From positions 520,001-584,000 of the forward strand of contig NC_134686.1 of NCBI RefSeq assembly GCF_024713945.1: 64,000 bases of DNA, written 5' to 3'. How positions within the stretch are numbered: position 1 is the first letter of the stretch; every line of letters starts with the position of its first letter. Origin of the DNA: Dermatophagoides farinae. Taxonomy: Eukaryota; Arthropoda; Arachnida; Sarcoptiformes; Pyroglyphidae. The position numbers and the translations under genes are program-made. The notes beneath the pieces were generated by a model. That model saw only the letters and a program-made list of their open reading frames with translations. It made no database searches and had not been told where the DNA came from. Of the stretch, positions 11,801-22,756 are shown piece by piece.

Positions 11801-14692
11801 TCATTTCGTTACGATTTTTGTTTTCATTCGAAAAGCAGAATCATCATCATCAGCAGAACTACTTTTGTTGTTAATATCATTTGAAAGAACCGATTTTGAG
11901 CTAGTCATACTTGGAATTTTGATTGAACTATTTGTACTTCCTGGAATTGTAATTTCTGAATTGTTTTTACTTGAATTACCACCACCAACACCATCTTGAC
12001 GACTTACGATATTGCTACCACCACCACTACTGCTACTACTAGTAGTACTATGATGACCTAAACTTGAACTACTTTTTTGTTTTTTTGATAACAATGATGA
12101 CGATGTTGTTGACGATGTTGTAGATGATTTTTGGCTATTTTTATCCTTTTTTTCATCATTAGATTTTTGTTTGGATAATTTTGATGATAACTGGCTGGCA
12201 CTACCACCCCCATCACCAATACTGACACCGCTACTGGTAGTCGATACACGTGATGAACGACTACTTTTTCCTGTTCTTTTTTTGCGGCCACCACCACTAC
12301 TACGTTTTGATCGTTTTAGTTGCTGTTTTGTTGTTCCACTTGAAACTGTTGTTGACTTAATTGTTGATTTTGTCGATGGTGGTGGTGGTGGTGAATCAAA
12401 TGCTCCAGATGCTTGCATATTTTCCATTGCTTTATCAACAGCCATTTGTACACGTTCTTCCCATTCTTCACGTGATTTACTACGAATACGTAATCTTGAT
12501 ACAAGAAATACAATGAATAATGTGAATGCAATGGAAAATATACCAATAACATTAACAAGTAATTGATATGATGTTTGTTCGGTTTGTATATCACTAGTAA
12601 TGAAACTAGTCAATTGATTTAAACCAAGCAAACTTGTTACAACACTCATTAATAATGTAGATATGCCAATCAAACGTATATTGTTAATGATTCAATTGAA
12701 TCAGAATTTTCTGATTGTAAAATACGTTGACCACTACGTGAACCATATAAATAGCCATTTGCACTAACATAAATGATCATCAATGTTAATGTCATCATAC
12801 CAAACCATGAATGTAGTGTAAAAAAATTCGGTACATCTTTTTTAAAATGCCAATAAATCGTTATTATCGATGCAATCAATACAATAATGGACATACAAAA
12901 CAATAATAATGTACGTATTATACCGAATGATTTACGTTTCGGTGTTAAGAATAATAAAGCTAAAAAATAAAAATAAAAATTAGTAGTACGATTAGTGTTC
13001 GAAAGGATTCTCTCATTGTGTGTTCACCCCCCACTTACTATTACCACCTAGATAGACTAAACCAAATACCATAAGCCATGGATGAAAATTGAAAATTTTA
13101 TCCGAATCAGCAACATTACTGAATCCACCGAAAAATTGTATGAACAATAAGGCCAATAATACGAGCAATGCACAGCCAACAATTTGTGATAGAAAATGTA
13201 ATGAACAGCTATATAGAAATTCTATACGTTCTTCACGTTGTTTTTGTGCTCTAGATTTTTGTTCTATTGTTTGTACAACTTTTGCATGTATACGTTCAAC
13301 AATTTTTGTTCCAGCACCACCCCTACCACCACCACCTGCCGCCGAACCACCAGAAGAAACATCGCCAGATAATGATTGTCTAGTTTTTTCACGTGTAATA
13401 GAAACTTTTGAACTTTTTTTCGAACGTCTTGACGATGATCGATCCGATGATCGTCGTCGTCTTCGTGATGATTTACTACTTATCGATGGACCTATCGGTG
13501 TTTTTGATGTTGTCATCGTAGTAATAGCTGATGATTTACTAGTTGTTAATTGTGATGATGGTGGTAATTGTTGTTGTTCTTTTTTTTCTTTTTTCGATTC
13601 ATCTTTTTCAATTTTTTGTGGTGGTGATTTAGATTTTTTTATTGAAATTTTTGTACCAGATTCATCTACTATTGGAAATCCAGATAATGATGGTGTAATC
13701 TTTGAACCAGTTATTGTGGATATTTCAACAATACCAGATGTTGGTATTACAGATTTTGGTTCCATCAATTTAGATTGATCTGTTGCTGGTACAGCTGCAG
13801 TTATTGCTTTTTGTGGTTCTAGTGATGATGATGGTGGTGGTGGTGGTCCTTTAATAGCAAGCAAATTTTTAGCCTTATCTTCTTGTTGTGTACTTGGCAG
13901 TATCATTAGTCGAGGTGAACGTGATCGTTTCTTTCGTTTGGAACTAGGTGATTTTTTCTCAATCACCTGTGTAATCTCTGTCGTATCTTTACCTTGTGAG
14001 ATTTTAATTGTCAATGTTTCACGTGTTTCCACTGAAGATTCTGTCATTAATGATTTTCCATCTAAACCGCCAATAATCGATTTTCCTACTGATAATTGGT
14101 CACTTTTTTTCTGCATTAATTGCTGGCCATTTGGTCCTTTGAATGGCTGCAATGCAGTTTTGGTATCAAAATCTTGTATCTTAGATTTTGGTACAACGGC
14201 CAACGAATTCATTTTTGCATTCTGATTAACAGTAGTAGCACCAGTAGTAGATTGTTGTGTTGTATGTTGCTGCAATGGCTGTGGTAATGGATGCATTTTT
14301 GATGGTACAAATGCTGATTTTTTTGTCATTGGTTGTAAGGCAGAATTTTTCATACTTATTGATTTTTCATTAGCCATAGCTTTCATTGATGGTGGAACTT
14401 TTGTTATATTCATGTTTGACTGTACTGGTTGACCGCTGACTGATCCTGCTGCTTTAGAACGTATGCTCAGTGATTTCTCACCAATTGATGCTGCCGAAAC
14501 TTTTGGTTGAACAACAGGTTGCTGTTGATGCTGCTGACTTGCTTGTACCGATGTTTTCATTTGTAACGTTTCATTGACTGATGCCGATACTTTAGTCTGA
14601 GATTGTTTCATTTCTGGATGATCTTGTTGTTTTGACTGCATTTTTGTTGCAGACAAATCTTTCGTAACCGATGTTGATTTTTGATCAGCCAT
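11801..14692 (-). CDS. Cytochrome b561-domain membrane protein with long N-terminal extension; frame break near 12673-12691
   Basis: Exon 1 is 14692-13039 (551 codons plus 1 nt), with donor GTAAGT; the 79-bp intron ends TTTTTTAG and exon 2 starts at 12959. About 500 residues of low-complexity Ser/Gln/Lys-rich sequence, with an Arg/Ser cluster, come first. A b561-like core of about six transmembrane segments follows: the motif FNFHPWLM near residue 535, then LHSWFG, then IGISTLLMSVVTSLLG. The tail is Ser/Gly-rich. Typical b561 proteins move electrons from ascorbate across a membrane through two hemes held by four His. Here the TM2 and TM4 histidines are present; the TM3 position aligns to Arg (FGIIRTLLL) and the TM5 position to Ile (NIRLIG). 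The core needs a one-base shift between 12691 and 12673: the upstream frame stops at TGA (12672-12670) and the downstream frame has a stop at 12694-12692. This is either an assembly error or a real lesion. Confidence 0.75.
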
Positions 14693-15234
14693 TTACAAAT
14701 TTTGGTTTGAAGATTTAAAAAAAAAAATGAAAAAAAAACACACTACGAATGGAGAGCAAAAAAAACAATGTACCAAAAAATTCAATCAAATATAAATCAA
14801 GAAAATAAATAAATAAAAAAATTCATGTTAATGTGTGAATACTTATACAATTTCTAGCGATAAAATTTAATTTGTAAAAAAAGAATTTTTCACGTACTAA
14901 ATTACAGAATTCGAATTTTTAAATTCTATGATTCAATTAATTAATGCAACAATAGATGGCAGCAGTTGGCTATATTTTAAACAATTTGTTTTGAAACAAT
15001 CTACGCCATCTAGTGGTGGCTTGATTAATGGTTTTTATTTTTATTTTTAGTTTAATTTTTTTTTTTGAAAAAATTGTAAATTGTAAATTTTAATTCATTA
15101 TTACAAACAAACAAACAATTATAATTAGAATTTTTTTTGCCTAAATATTGCATATAACAATTATTATGATGAGAATTTTTTTTCATTTTTGAGATTCACA
15201 GAAACGCTTTCTTTCTTTCTTTCTTTTTTTCAGA
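14693..15234. other. Intergenic region between b561 and elongase genes
   Basis: About 540 bp upstream of the b561 start codon and downstream of the elongase stop. It holds the two CTCF-like motifs and A/T tracts; it must contain the b561 promoter, but no clear TATA or initiator stands out. Confidence 0.6.
14951..15018. promoter_or_regulatory. Convergent pair of CTCF-like motifs
   Basis: AATAGATGGCAGCAG lies on the plus strand at 14951-14965. CCACTAGATGGCG lies on the minus strand within 15003-15017. Both resemble the metazoan CTCF core (CCASYAGRKGGCRS). They face each other in the gap between the b561 5' end and the elongase 3' end. Binding is inferred. Confidence 0.45.
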
Positions 15235-16192
15235 TTATTGAGTTTTCTTTATATCGACATTATTAATAGTTTTTGGTTTCGATGAGAAATATGATTTGAT
15301 AAAAAAATTGGCAAACAACATTAAATATGAAATATAGATTGCTAAACCGGCATAAAGTCGATCTAATGAAATGCTACATTGTTGACCTTTGATTTGTCGT
15401 ACATAATATGCATAGAATGTAACAATAGCACCAATAATCATTTGAACAATTTGTGACATTGTAATCGACATTGCCAACGGTTTTGGTAGTCGTATTCCAG
15501 CAGCACGTATGGCATAATATGAATACATCATTGCATGAACTGAATAATTCATATAAACATACCAACGAGCTACAGAAGTTTCATCGGCATAACAATACCA
15601 TGTGAATATCAATACAGTAGTATGATGATACCAATGTAAAAATATCAATTTCTGTCGACGTAATACAACGAATACAGTGTCGACTAGTTCCGGTACTTTA
15701 GACAATACAAATAAATATGTCCAAAAACTAGAAATTGGAACCTAGAAAATTTAAAAGTTAACCCGGAAAAAAAGAGATGATATTAATTTCAATTCAAAAA
15801 TCTAAATTTTTTTTTCTTTTCATTACCTCTCTATGATAAGAATTAGAACAGACTGAATGATAGAAACCATAATTTCGTAATACATGCATCATTTCTGGCC
15901 ATACACGAATAGTGCCCATAATGGAGAATGTGGCCAACATTAAATTCCATAAAATTAATGGCCATTTTAAACGAAATGGTTTTGGTCTTGATTCCATATA
16001 AATGCGGCCAAAAAATATAAACGATAAATAAATAATGGTCCAATAGAATGAATCGGTCCAATGTTCACGCATCCATGCCACACGTTTATGATAACGGAAT
16101 TCATTTTCAAAATTGAAAACATAACTATAATTAGGCGATAAAGGATTTGTTGCTTCAAATGGAATCATACGAAATGTGTCCATCTTGATCAT
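15235..16192 (-). CDS. Elovl6: ELOVL6-like very-long-chain fatty acid elongase
   Basis: Exon 1 is 16192-15827 and exon 2 is 15741-15235; the 85-bp phase-0 intron has GTAATG and TTCTAG. The product is 290 residues, normal for the family. It is the condensing enzyme of ER-membrane fatty-acid elongation, adding malonyl-CoA carbons to acyl-CoA. The HxxHH box is at residues 158-162 (HWYHH). It is preceded by KVPELVDTVFVVLRRQK and followed by MNYSVHAMMYSYYAIRAAG, the block typical of the ELOVL3/6 branch that extends C12-C16 saturated chains. Several hydrophobic segments are spread along the chain. The C-terminus ends in a lysine-containing stretch (IKKTQ), compatible with ER retrieval. The start ATG has a good context (AACC before ATG); a second ATG follows three codons later. 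Confidence 0.92.
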
Positions 16193-19100
16193 GGTTAATT
16201 TTTCTCCACAAATTATAGTGTTGTATTGACACAGGAAAAATTTGAAATTGAATGATTCGATGATGATTTGCTTGTGAAATGAGAATGAAAATTTGAAAAT
16301 CTCTATAATAACGAAAAAAAAAACAAATCACACGATTAATTAACACGTTGCAATTATTAACAATGTATATATTTAGTGTGTGTGTGTTTAAATGATGATG
16401 AGAAAAAAAAACGGAAAAAAAAACTTGTTTCATTTATATAAATATTGGCACAAAACAGTAAAAAAAAATGCACCATAGAAATGGCGTGATCTGGTAATCA
16501 ACCAACAACAACAACAACAACAAAAAAGCCACGAGGTTCAAGTTTAATTGGCTATAATATTCACTATGGTAGTATTTTATCTCTTTGCGTTTTTTTTTGT
16601 GTGTGTGTACAGTGTACACAATATATACTGGTGCAATTTTATAAAATGGTTCGATTATTATTCAATCAATCATTCATTTTTGATTGGTTGTTTGTTTGGT
16701 GCCACAAAAATTTTTTTTTTTTTTTTTGCTTCAAAATGAGTAATAAAAAAAACTTTTCACACTTTGTTTCTAATAAAACAAAAAAAAAACAAACACATAC
16801 ATGCACGACCACACGCAATGATTAAACAAATTGTGCCTTTTTTAGCTATTTGAATAATGAAAAAAAAAACATTGAAATGGAATCAATCAATGATTAGAGT
16901 TCATATATCGATTGGATTGATAGCAACTTGAAACTGAATAATAAATTTGATGAATTTGCAAAAAAAAAAATAAATAACTAGAATGATGATGGTTTTTCTG
17001 ACGACAAAAATTGAAATTGATATGTATTTTTTTTTTTTTTTTGGCTTCAATTGAAATCAAACAAAACTTGTTCAGGGGAATTTTTGTCGAAATTTCTAGT
17101 TATTATATTGATTCATTTCATAAACAAAAAAAAAAATTGACAAAATTTAAAATTGAGAAGAAATTTTTTTCCGTTTTTGTATTATTATTATTTTAATATC
17201 TCAATATCAACAAAATAAGTGGTCAACGATGACGTTTTTTTTCCTATTGGTGTTGGTTGACTACACACTGGTTGATAATGCAACAATGAAAAAAAAAACC
17301 CACCAATTATTATAAAATATAAAATAAATACCAAACTATCATTTACGTCATCAAACAAAGTTCTGAAAAATTTTTTTTTTTCTTCTCATCAGAATTTTTT
17401 TTTTCAATGATGTTGATAAGAATTGATGTTTAGATTCAATTTACCTTGTTCCTTGTTCACATACAAATCATTCATCACATTGACAAATTGATAAATTCTA
17501 AATTCTAAATGAAAAATAAAAAACATAAAAACAGCAGTCATCATTTGGCTAAAATACAAACCATACATACCTTTTGGTAATGTTTTTTTTTTTATCATTT
17601 CTCTCTCATGAAAAATAAAACGATAGTCAATTGTGATAATGATGATGATGATGATTTTGACAAATTCTGTCTAGTGTTCTTTTGTGCATACGATTTTTTT
17701 TTTCAATCATGCATCATGCTTTCTAATGTTTGTCGCTTTAATTTTTTTTTTTTTGTTTTTATTTTTCTTCAAGGTTAACCAATTCCGGCTTAAATATATA
17801 TAATATGGTATGGTATATTGTGTTGCTATTTGATAAAAATCTCTTTGGATAATGCTACTAGTTCGTTTACCTCTTATCGCGCATACACACACACACAAAC
17901 GCAAAGAGACATTTATTTCATTTTATTATAGCCAGATATATCTAAAATGTATACAATGAAAGGCAATGAAATGAGGAAATCAGATACACAATGATATCAT
18001 ATGATGATGATGAGAATATGCGCAAAATTGAATTGATTTTTTGTATGTGTGTGTACAACGAATTTCCGCAATAGTTTACAATGGAAAAAAATTTTTAAAT
18101 ATGAAAAAAGTCAATTTTTTTCCATTTAAAAAGTGTTGATTTTTTTTTTTGGAAAATCCCATTTTAGAATTCATCGAAATCATTCTATCCGATATGTATA
18201 GCATCAAATGCACAGCATCGATGAGATAAAAATAGAATTTTTATCAGAATCAGAATCGGAATTTTTTTTTTGTTGTTGTTTGTTCTGATGTAGTAAATCT
18301 AAATTGAATGCGTTAATTGAAACAAATAGATTGATATCATGTAGAGAGAAATAAAAATTAAAACAAAAAAAAAGTTTTTCTCATTTGTTTTAATTAATTT
18401 TGGTCATGATTAATTGACACATAATTTTTTCATTGTATAGGGGGGTGTGTGTGCGTTTGTGTGTGTGTGGGGGGGTGGTGCGTTAATTATTATTACTATT
18501 AACCCTTTCAATATATGTTTATAATAATGAACAAAATTCTGAAAATAAAAATGGTATCGTATGACGTAAATGGTTTGAACCGAATAGATTGAATTTTTTT
18601 TTGTTTTGTTTTTGATTATATAAAACAATCATGCATGCATCGCTATCGACAGAATTTTGATTTCATTTTTGTTTGAAACATCCAACTTGAACTAGCATAT
18701 GAATAATGTATTTGTATCGGTGAATTTCAAATGATGATGATGATGATGATGAATGTTTCGTGATATTTTAAATAACACATGCACACACACACATGTTTAA
18801 ACGAAAAAAGTGATGCGTTTAAATATTAACAAAACATCAAATTCAAGATAAAATCTGTGAATAAATAAAAAAAGATTCACCTTCATTTATAAACCATGAA
18901 ATGATGATAATGATGTTTATGACTTTTTGTTATTTGAATTTGTGATTTTTTCTCGACAAAAAAAAAGAGTAAATTGACTGATGATGATTATCAACTTGCT
19001 ATATGGTCATCATCAGTCAATTTTTTTTCCGTTTTAAACAGTTTTTTTTTCATTCATTGATATAAACATCTAGTTCAAACAACAACAACCACAACTACGA

Positions 19101-19281
19101 CCAATCGATTCGATCCGCATTCGGGCATTGACTATTCTTCTTCTTCTTCATCTTCTTTTTCGTCTTCATAAAGATTGAGTTCAAATTTTGAACCAGAAAA
19201 CCAGTTTATTGTAATTGTGATTAGAAAACTTTTCCAATTTGCAGCTATATAATCATTCAGGTCATTTTATTATTCCAAACG
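16193..19281. other. Gene-free spacer between elongase and glutaminyl cyclase
   Basis: About 3 kb of A/T tracts, (CA)n and (ATG)n repeats with no supported coding exon. It contains a perfect short hairpin at 18971-19023 and presumably the promoters of the two divergently transcribed flanking genes. Confidence 0.6.
18971..19023. repeat. Perfect 17-bp inverted repeat (hairpin)
   Basis: Arms 18971-18987 and 19007-19023 are exact reverse complements (AAATTGACTGATGATGA), separated by a 19-nt loop. The loop and arms are not simple repeats. It lies about 260 bp upstream of the glutaminyl cyclase start. Confidence 0.8.
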
Positions 19282-21083
19282 ATGGCGTCATTTTGGTTAT
19301 TATTGAATTTATTAATTTTTCTACAATTAATTGATGAAAATTGTGGACAATTTAATCAACCGAATGGTAGATCTATACGAAATCGTAATCCAATCACAAC
19401 GGTTACATCTTTATTTCGGCAAATGGTAAGTTTAACATCAACATTAATAATGAAAATAAAGGAAATGAAATTCAAACAAAAAAAAATGCCAAAACTTATT
19501 CGATTACGTCCTTTATGAATGATGATTGAATTATAATGAAAAAATCAAAAAAAAAAAAAAAAAACAACCACGTCGTCAATTTTTTTTCCAATGTTTGTAA
19601 ACATTCGATTTTATTTTTTTTCGAAAATCAATTCTTAGGATTTTCAAGTTTTTTTAAAAGTTTCTATTTGTTATGGAATGAACAACAATATTCATGATTG
19701 CTCAAAATCTATCCATAATGTGATAAAATGAATTCCATGTGATTTTATTTTTTGACAAATTTCGATGAAAAAAACGCATAAAAATGGTTTTATCTCGTCG
19801 AATAAATCCCGTTTTATTAATTTTAATAGTAGTAATTTCTATATTTCTAACATTATCATTATATAATCTTGTTGTGTTGTCATCATCATCTTCGTCGTCG
19901 AAACGTGATAAAAAGGTTTTGATTTTCACTCTGTACTATTATATAGTCGTTTTTATTTAATATTTGTGGTTTTTTTTCTTAAATATATAGACCCAAGGTG
20001 AAAGCCAAGCTGGCCAGAAATTAAAACAATGGGCTTTATTGAATAATGATGATATGCAAAGGTTCAATCAAACATTGGAACGAATCCTGGTACCAAGAGT
20101 TGCCGATACTCCTAGTCATGCTATTGTTAAAAATGTAATTTGAATTGACTGTGTTTTTTATTCTGTAATTTGAATCAAATCTTTTTTTTTCTTTTAATCA
20201 ATAGTTTATTGTTGATTATCTGAATAATCTAGAATGGTTGGTGGAACAAGATGAATTTGAAACAAATACACCGATTGGAAGGAAAAAATTCACAAATATT
20301 GTGGCCACTTTGAATCCACAAGCTTGTAAACGAATAGTATTGGCTTGTCATTATGATTCGAAATATTTTGCTGATTTCGATTTTCTTGGTGCAACCGATT
20401 CAGCTGTACCTTGTACAATGATTTTGGAATTGATTCGTAAACTGAACAAGGAGTTGAAACGACATAAATCTTTGGTAAAATCATCAGATGATTATTTGAC
20501 TTTAGTTTTATTTAATAGACTCTTTTTTTGCCACGAATAGAATGATGATGTCACACTGCAAGTGATTATGTTTGATGGTGAAGAAGCATTCCATCGTTGG
20601 TCGCAAGATGATTCCCTCTATGGATCACGACATCTGGCTGCACGTTTGAATTCACTATCTTCTCGATCCAATTTATGTCCAAGAGGTGTTGATACCGAAT
20701 TGGATCGAATACAAGTATTAATTCTATTGGATTTGATCGGCGAATCAAGTCCACGGTTTTGTTCATTTTATCGTTCTACACAAAAAATGTTTGATCATTT
20801 AGAAAGAATTGAACGAAAATTGAATCGTATGAAATTGTTGGAAACACGTCGATCAAGTGGTACAAATTATTTTTCCCGATGTTCATTTTCAACGTCCGAA
20901 ATTGAAGATGATCATGTTCCGTTTCAAAAATTGGGCGTCAAAATTCTACATATCATTTCGACACCATTCCCATTGAATTGGCATCTAGAAGGTGATGATG
21001 GCCGTAATCTTCATCATCCTACCATTAATAATCTTATGAAAATATTTCAAATATTTATTTTGGAAGAATTGAAATTAATATGA
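19282..21083 (+). CDS. QPCT: Glutaminyl-peptide cyclotransferase (glutaminyl cyclase)
   Basis: Four exons: 19282-19425, 19991-20134, 20205-20474 and 20541-21083, all joined in phase 0, giving 366 residues. The enzyme converts N-terminal Gln (and Glu) of secreted peptides to pyroglutamate. It belongs to the M28 zinc-peptidase fold. Residues equivalent to the zinc and acid residues of human QC are present: Asp161 in GATDSAVPC, Glu200-Glu201 in FDGEEAF and His334 in NWHLEGDD. LACHYDSKYF, DSLYGSRHLA and LLDLIG are also conserved. This first exon encodes a signal peptide (about residues 3-17 hydrophobic, then Cys-Gly), so the product should enter the secretory pathway. Its donor is GTAAGT. A second possible first exon at 19784 gives a membrane anchor instead. 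Confidence 0.94.
19784..19915 (+). CDS. QPCT: Alternative first coding exon of glutaminyl cyclase (signal anchor)
   Basis: ATG at 19784 opens a 44-codon frame: Met-Val-Leu-Ser-Arg-Arg, then about 22 hydrophobic residues, then a Ser run and basic residues (KRDKK). This is the layout of a type II, Golgi-style anchor, as in isoQC. The frame ends in phase 0 at AAG/GTTTTG, 75 bp before the shared acceptor at 19990, and continues without a stop into TQGESQAGQ. The donor is weaker than that of the upstream first exon. The exon has no acceptor of its own, which supports a separate transcription start. Confidence 0.55.
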
Positions 21084-21516
21084 AAACCAAAATAAAAAAC
21101 ACACACCCACATACACACGAAATCAATGCATAATTCAAATCAGTAAAAATCATTCATTCCATTCATGTGTAGTTTTTTTTATTGATTTTTTTTCATTCTT
21201 TTGGTTTGATGATGAATCAATCAATCAATCAATCAAACTTGACATTCAGTATTTTGTTGTTGTTGTTCATCTGGATCATTTTTTCCCAATATTTTCATTG
21301 GTGGTAATAGTGCTATATATAGATGATGATGAATGAGAGAGAAAAAAAACAAATTGTGAGTTTTTTCAATCACACCAGATGGCGTTATTTTTTGCAAGCA
21401 AAAGCTTGTTATTGGTCAAATTTTTGAAAATTTAAATAAGCAGATTATTTGTTGGTCATTATTGTGTTGTTAAGTTATACGAATGAATAATGGACACACA
21501 TGCATATGCATCAATT
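21084..21516. other. Convergent intergenic gap with a CTCF-like motif
   Basis: 3' ends of glutaminyl cyclase (+) and stomatin A (-) face each other across about 430 bp. An AATAAA-like signal lies just after the cyclase stop (near 21090). CACCAGATGGCGTTA at 21373-21387 resembles the CTCF core on the plus strand. Confidence 0.6.
21373..21387 (+). promoter_or_regulatory. CTCF-like motif
   Basis: CACCAGATGGCG matches the animal CTCF core closely. It sits in the gap between two convergent genes. Function is inferred. Confidence 0.4.
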
Positions 21517-22756
21517 TTATTCCTTGATCATACCCTTGAATAGTTCCAATGGTATCTAAAATTATTCATAAAAAAAATAAAGTTTAGTTTAGTTCAGTTT
21601 GTATTGAACAATGTTGAAAAGGAAAAAATTAAATTACCGGAAAAACGATTGTTGAATTCTTTTCCGCTGCTATTGAACTTAATGTTTGCAAATAACGTAG
21701 CTGTAATGCAGCTGGATTATGTGACATAACTTCAGCTGCTTGTCTTAATGCTTGTGATGCTCGTTGTTCACCTTCAGCTGCAATAACTTTGGCTCTGGCT
21801 TCACGTGCCGCTTCTGCTTCAGCTGCCATTGCACGTTGTAATTGAACCGGTAATCGTACGTCTTTAATTTCAACACGTTCAACTTTAACACCCCAAGGAT
21901 CGGTAGCTTCATCCAATGAACTTTGCATTATATGAGAAATTGATTCACGTTCACTTAAAATTTGTGATAAATCTTTGGTACCTGTTCAACAAGTATTAGG
22001 TTGGTAAACGATCAAAATATCAAAATTTGTTTAATTACCCAAAACATTTCTCAATGTTGTTGCAGCCAATAATCGAGTTGAACGTCCATAATCTTCGACA
22101 TTCGAAACAGCCACAGTGGCATTACTGATACGAAAATAAACTACAGCATCCACTGAAACAGTCACTGAATCGCGTGATAAAATCTATGAGAAAAACAAAT
22201 TAATGATCATCAATTTTTAATTAACGATTCAATGATATCTTACCTCTTGTGGTGGTACATCGAACGATACTGTTCGAAGATCAACTTTACAATAAGAATC
22301 AATACAAGGAATGATGAAAAAAATACCCGGACCTTTTGCGCCACCACGAACTAAACGTCCAAGACGAAATATTACGGCACGTTCATATTCTTGTACAACT
22401 TTAATACATAGAAATAATGAAAATGGTAATGTACAAACGATCAATATAACCGATATGACAGTTAATGCGAATGCACAGAAACCAGAACTTTCGCTAACAT
22501 TAGCTATGAAAAATCGGATGAAGAGAAAAAAAAATTAAAGAAAAAAAAATGAAAAGATTTTTATCATCATCATTAAATATGAATGGATGGATGCTAAATG
22601 ATATGATTATGATGTATAATGATAATGAATCGGTTAATGACATAAAAAAGAAAGAAAGAAAACGAAAACAAGACAAAACAACAAAAAAAAACCTTGTTCA
22701 TCACAGGACATTCTGACAGCCGTCAGTGAACTTTTATCAGTATCACCGCTTGACAT
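21517..22756 (-). CDS. Stomatin-like protein, gene A (short first-exon form)
   Basis: Five exons: 22756-22693, 22503-22244, 22183-22039, 21981-21638 and 21555-21517 (intron phases 1, 0, 1, 0); 283 residues. Stomatins are cholesterol-linked, hairpin-anchored scaffold proteins of the inner membrane face that tune ion channels. The chain shows the membrane hairpin (FALTVISVILIVCTLPFSLF), the conserved VVQEYERAVIFRLGRL, GPGIFFIIPCID and DLRTVSFDVPPQE of the SPFH/band-7 domain, the helical EAEAAREARAKVIAAEGEQ, and a C-terminal oligomerisation segment (LQLRYLQTLSSIAAEKNSTIVFP). The last exon adds 12 residues. The donor of this first exon (GTTTTTT) is poor. Two other phase-1 first exons lie upstream. 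A close paralogue, gene B, lies head to head at 29.5-31.7 kb. Confidence 0.92.

Noticed and set aside
12171-12566. Plus-strand ORFs opposite the b561 coding exons (also 13089-13778)
   Set aside because: Shadows of the minus-strand gene caused by its Ser/Gly-rich codon pattern.
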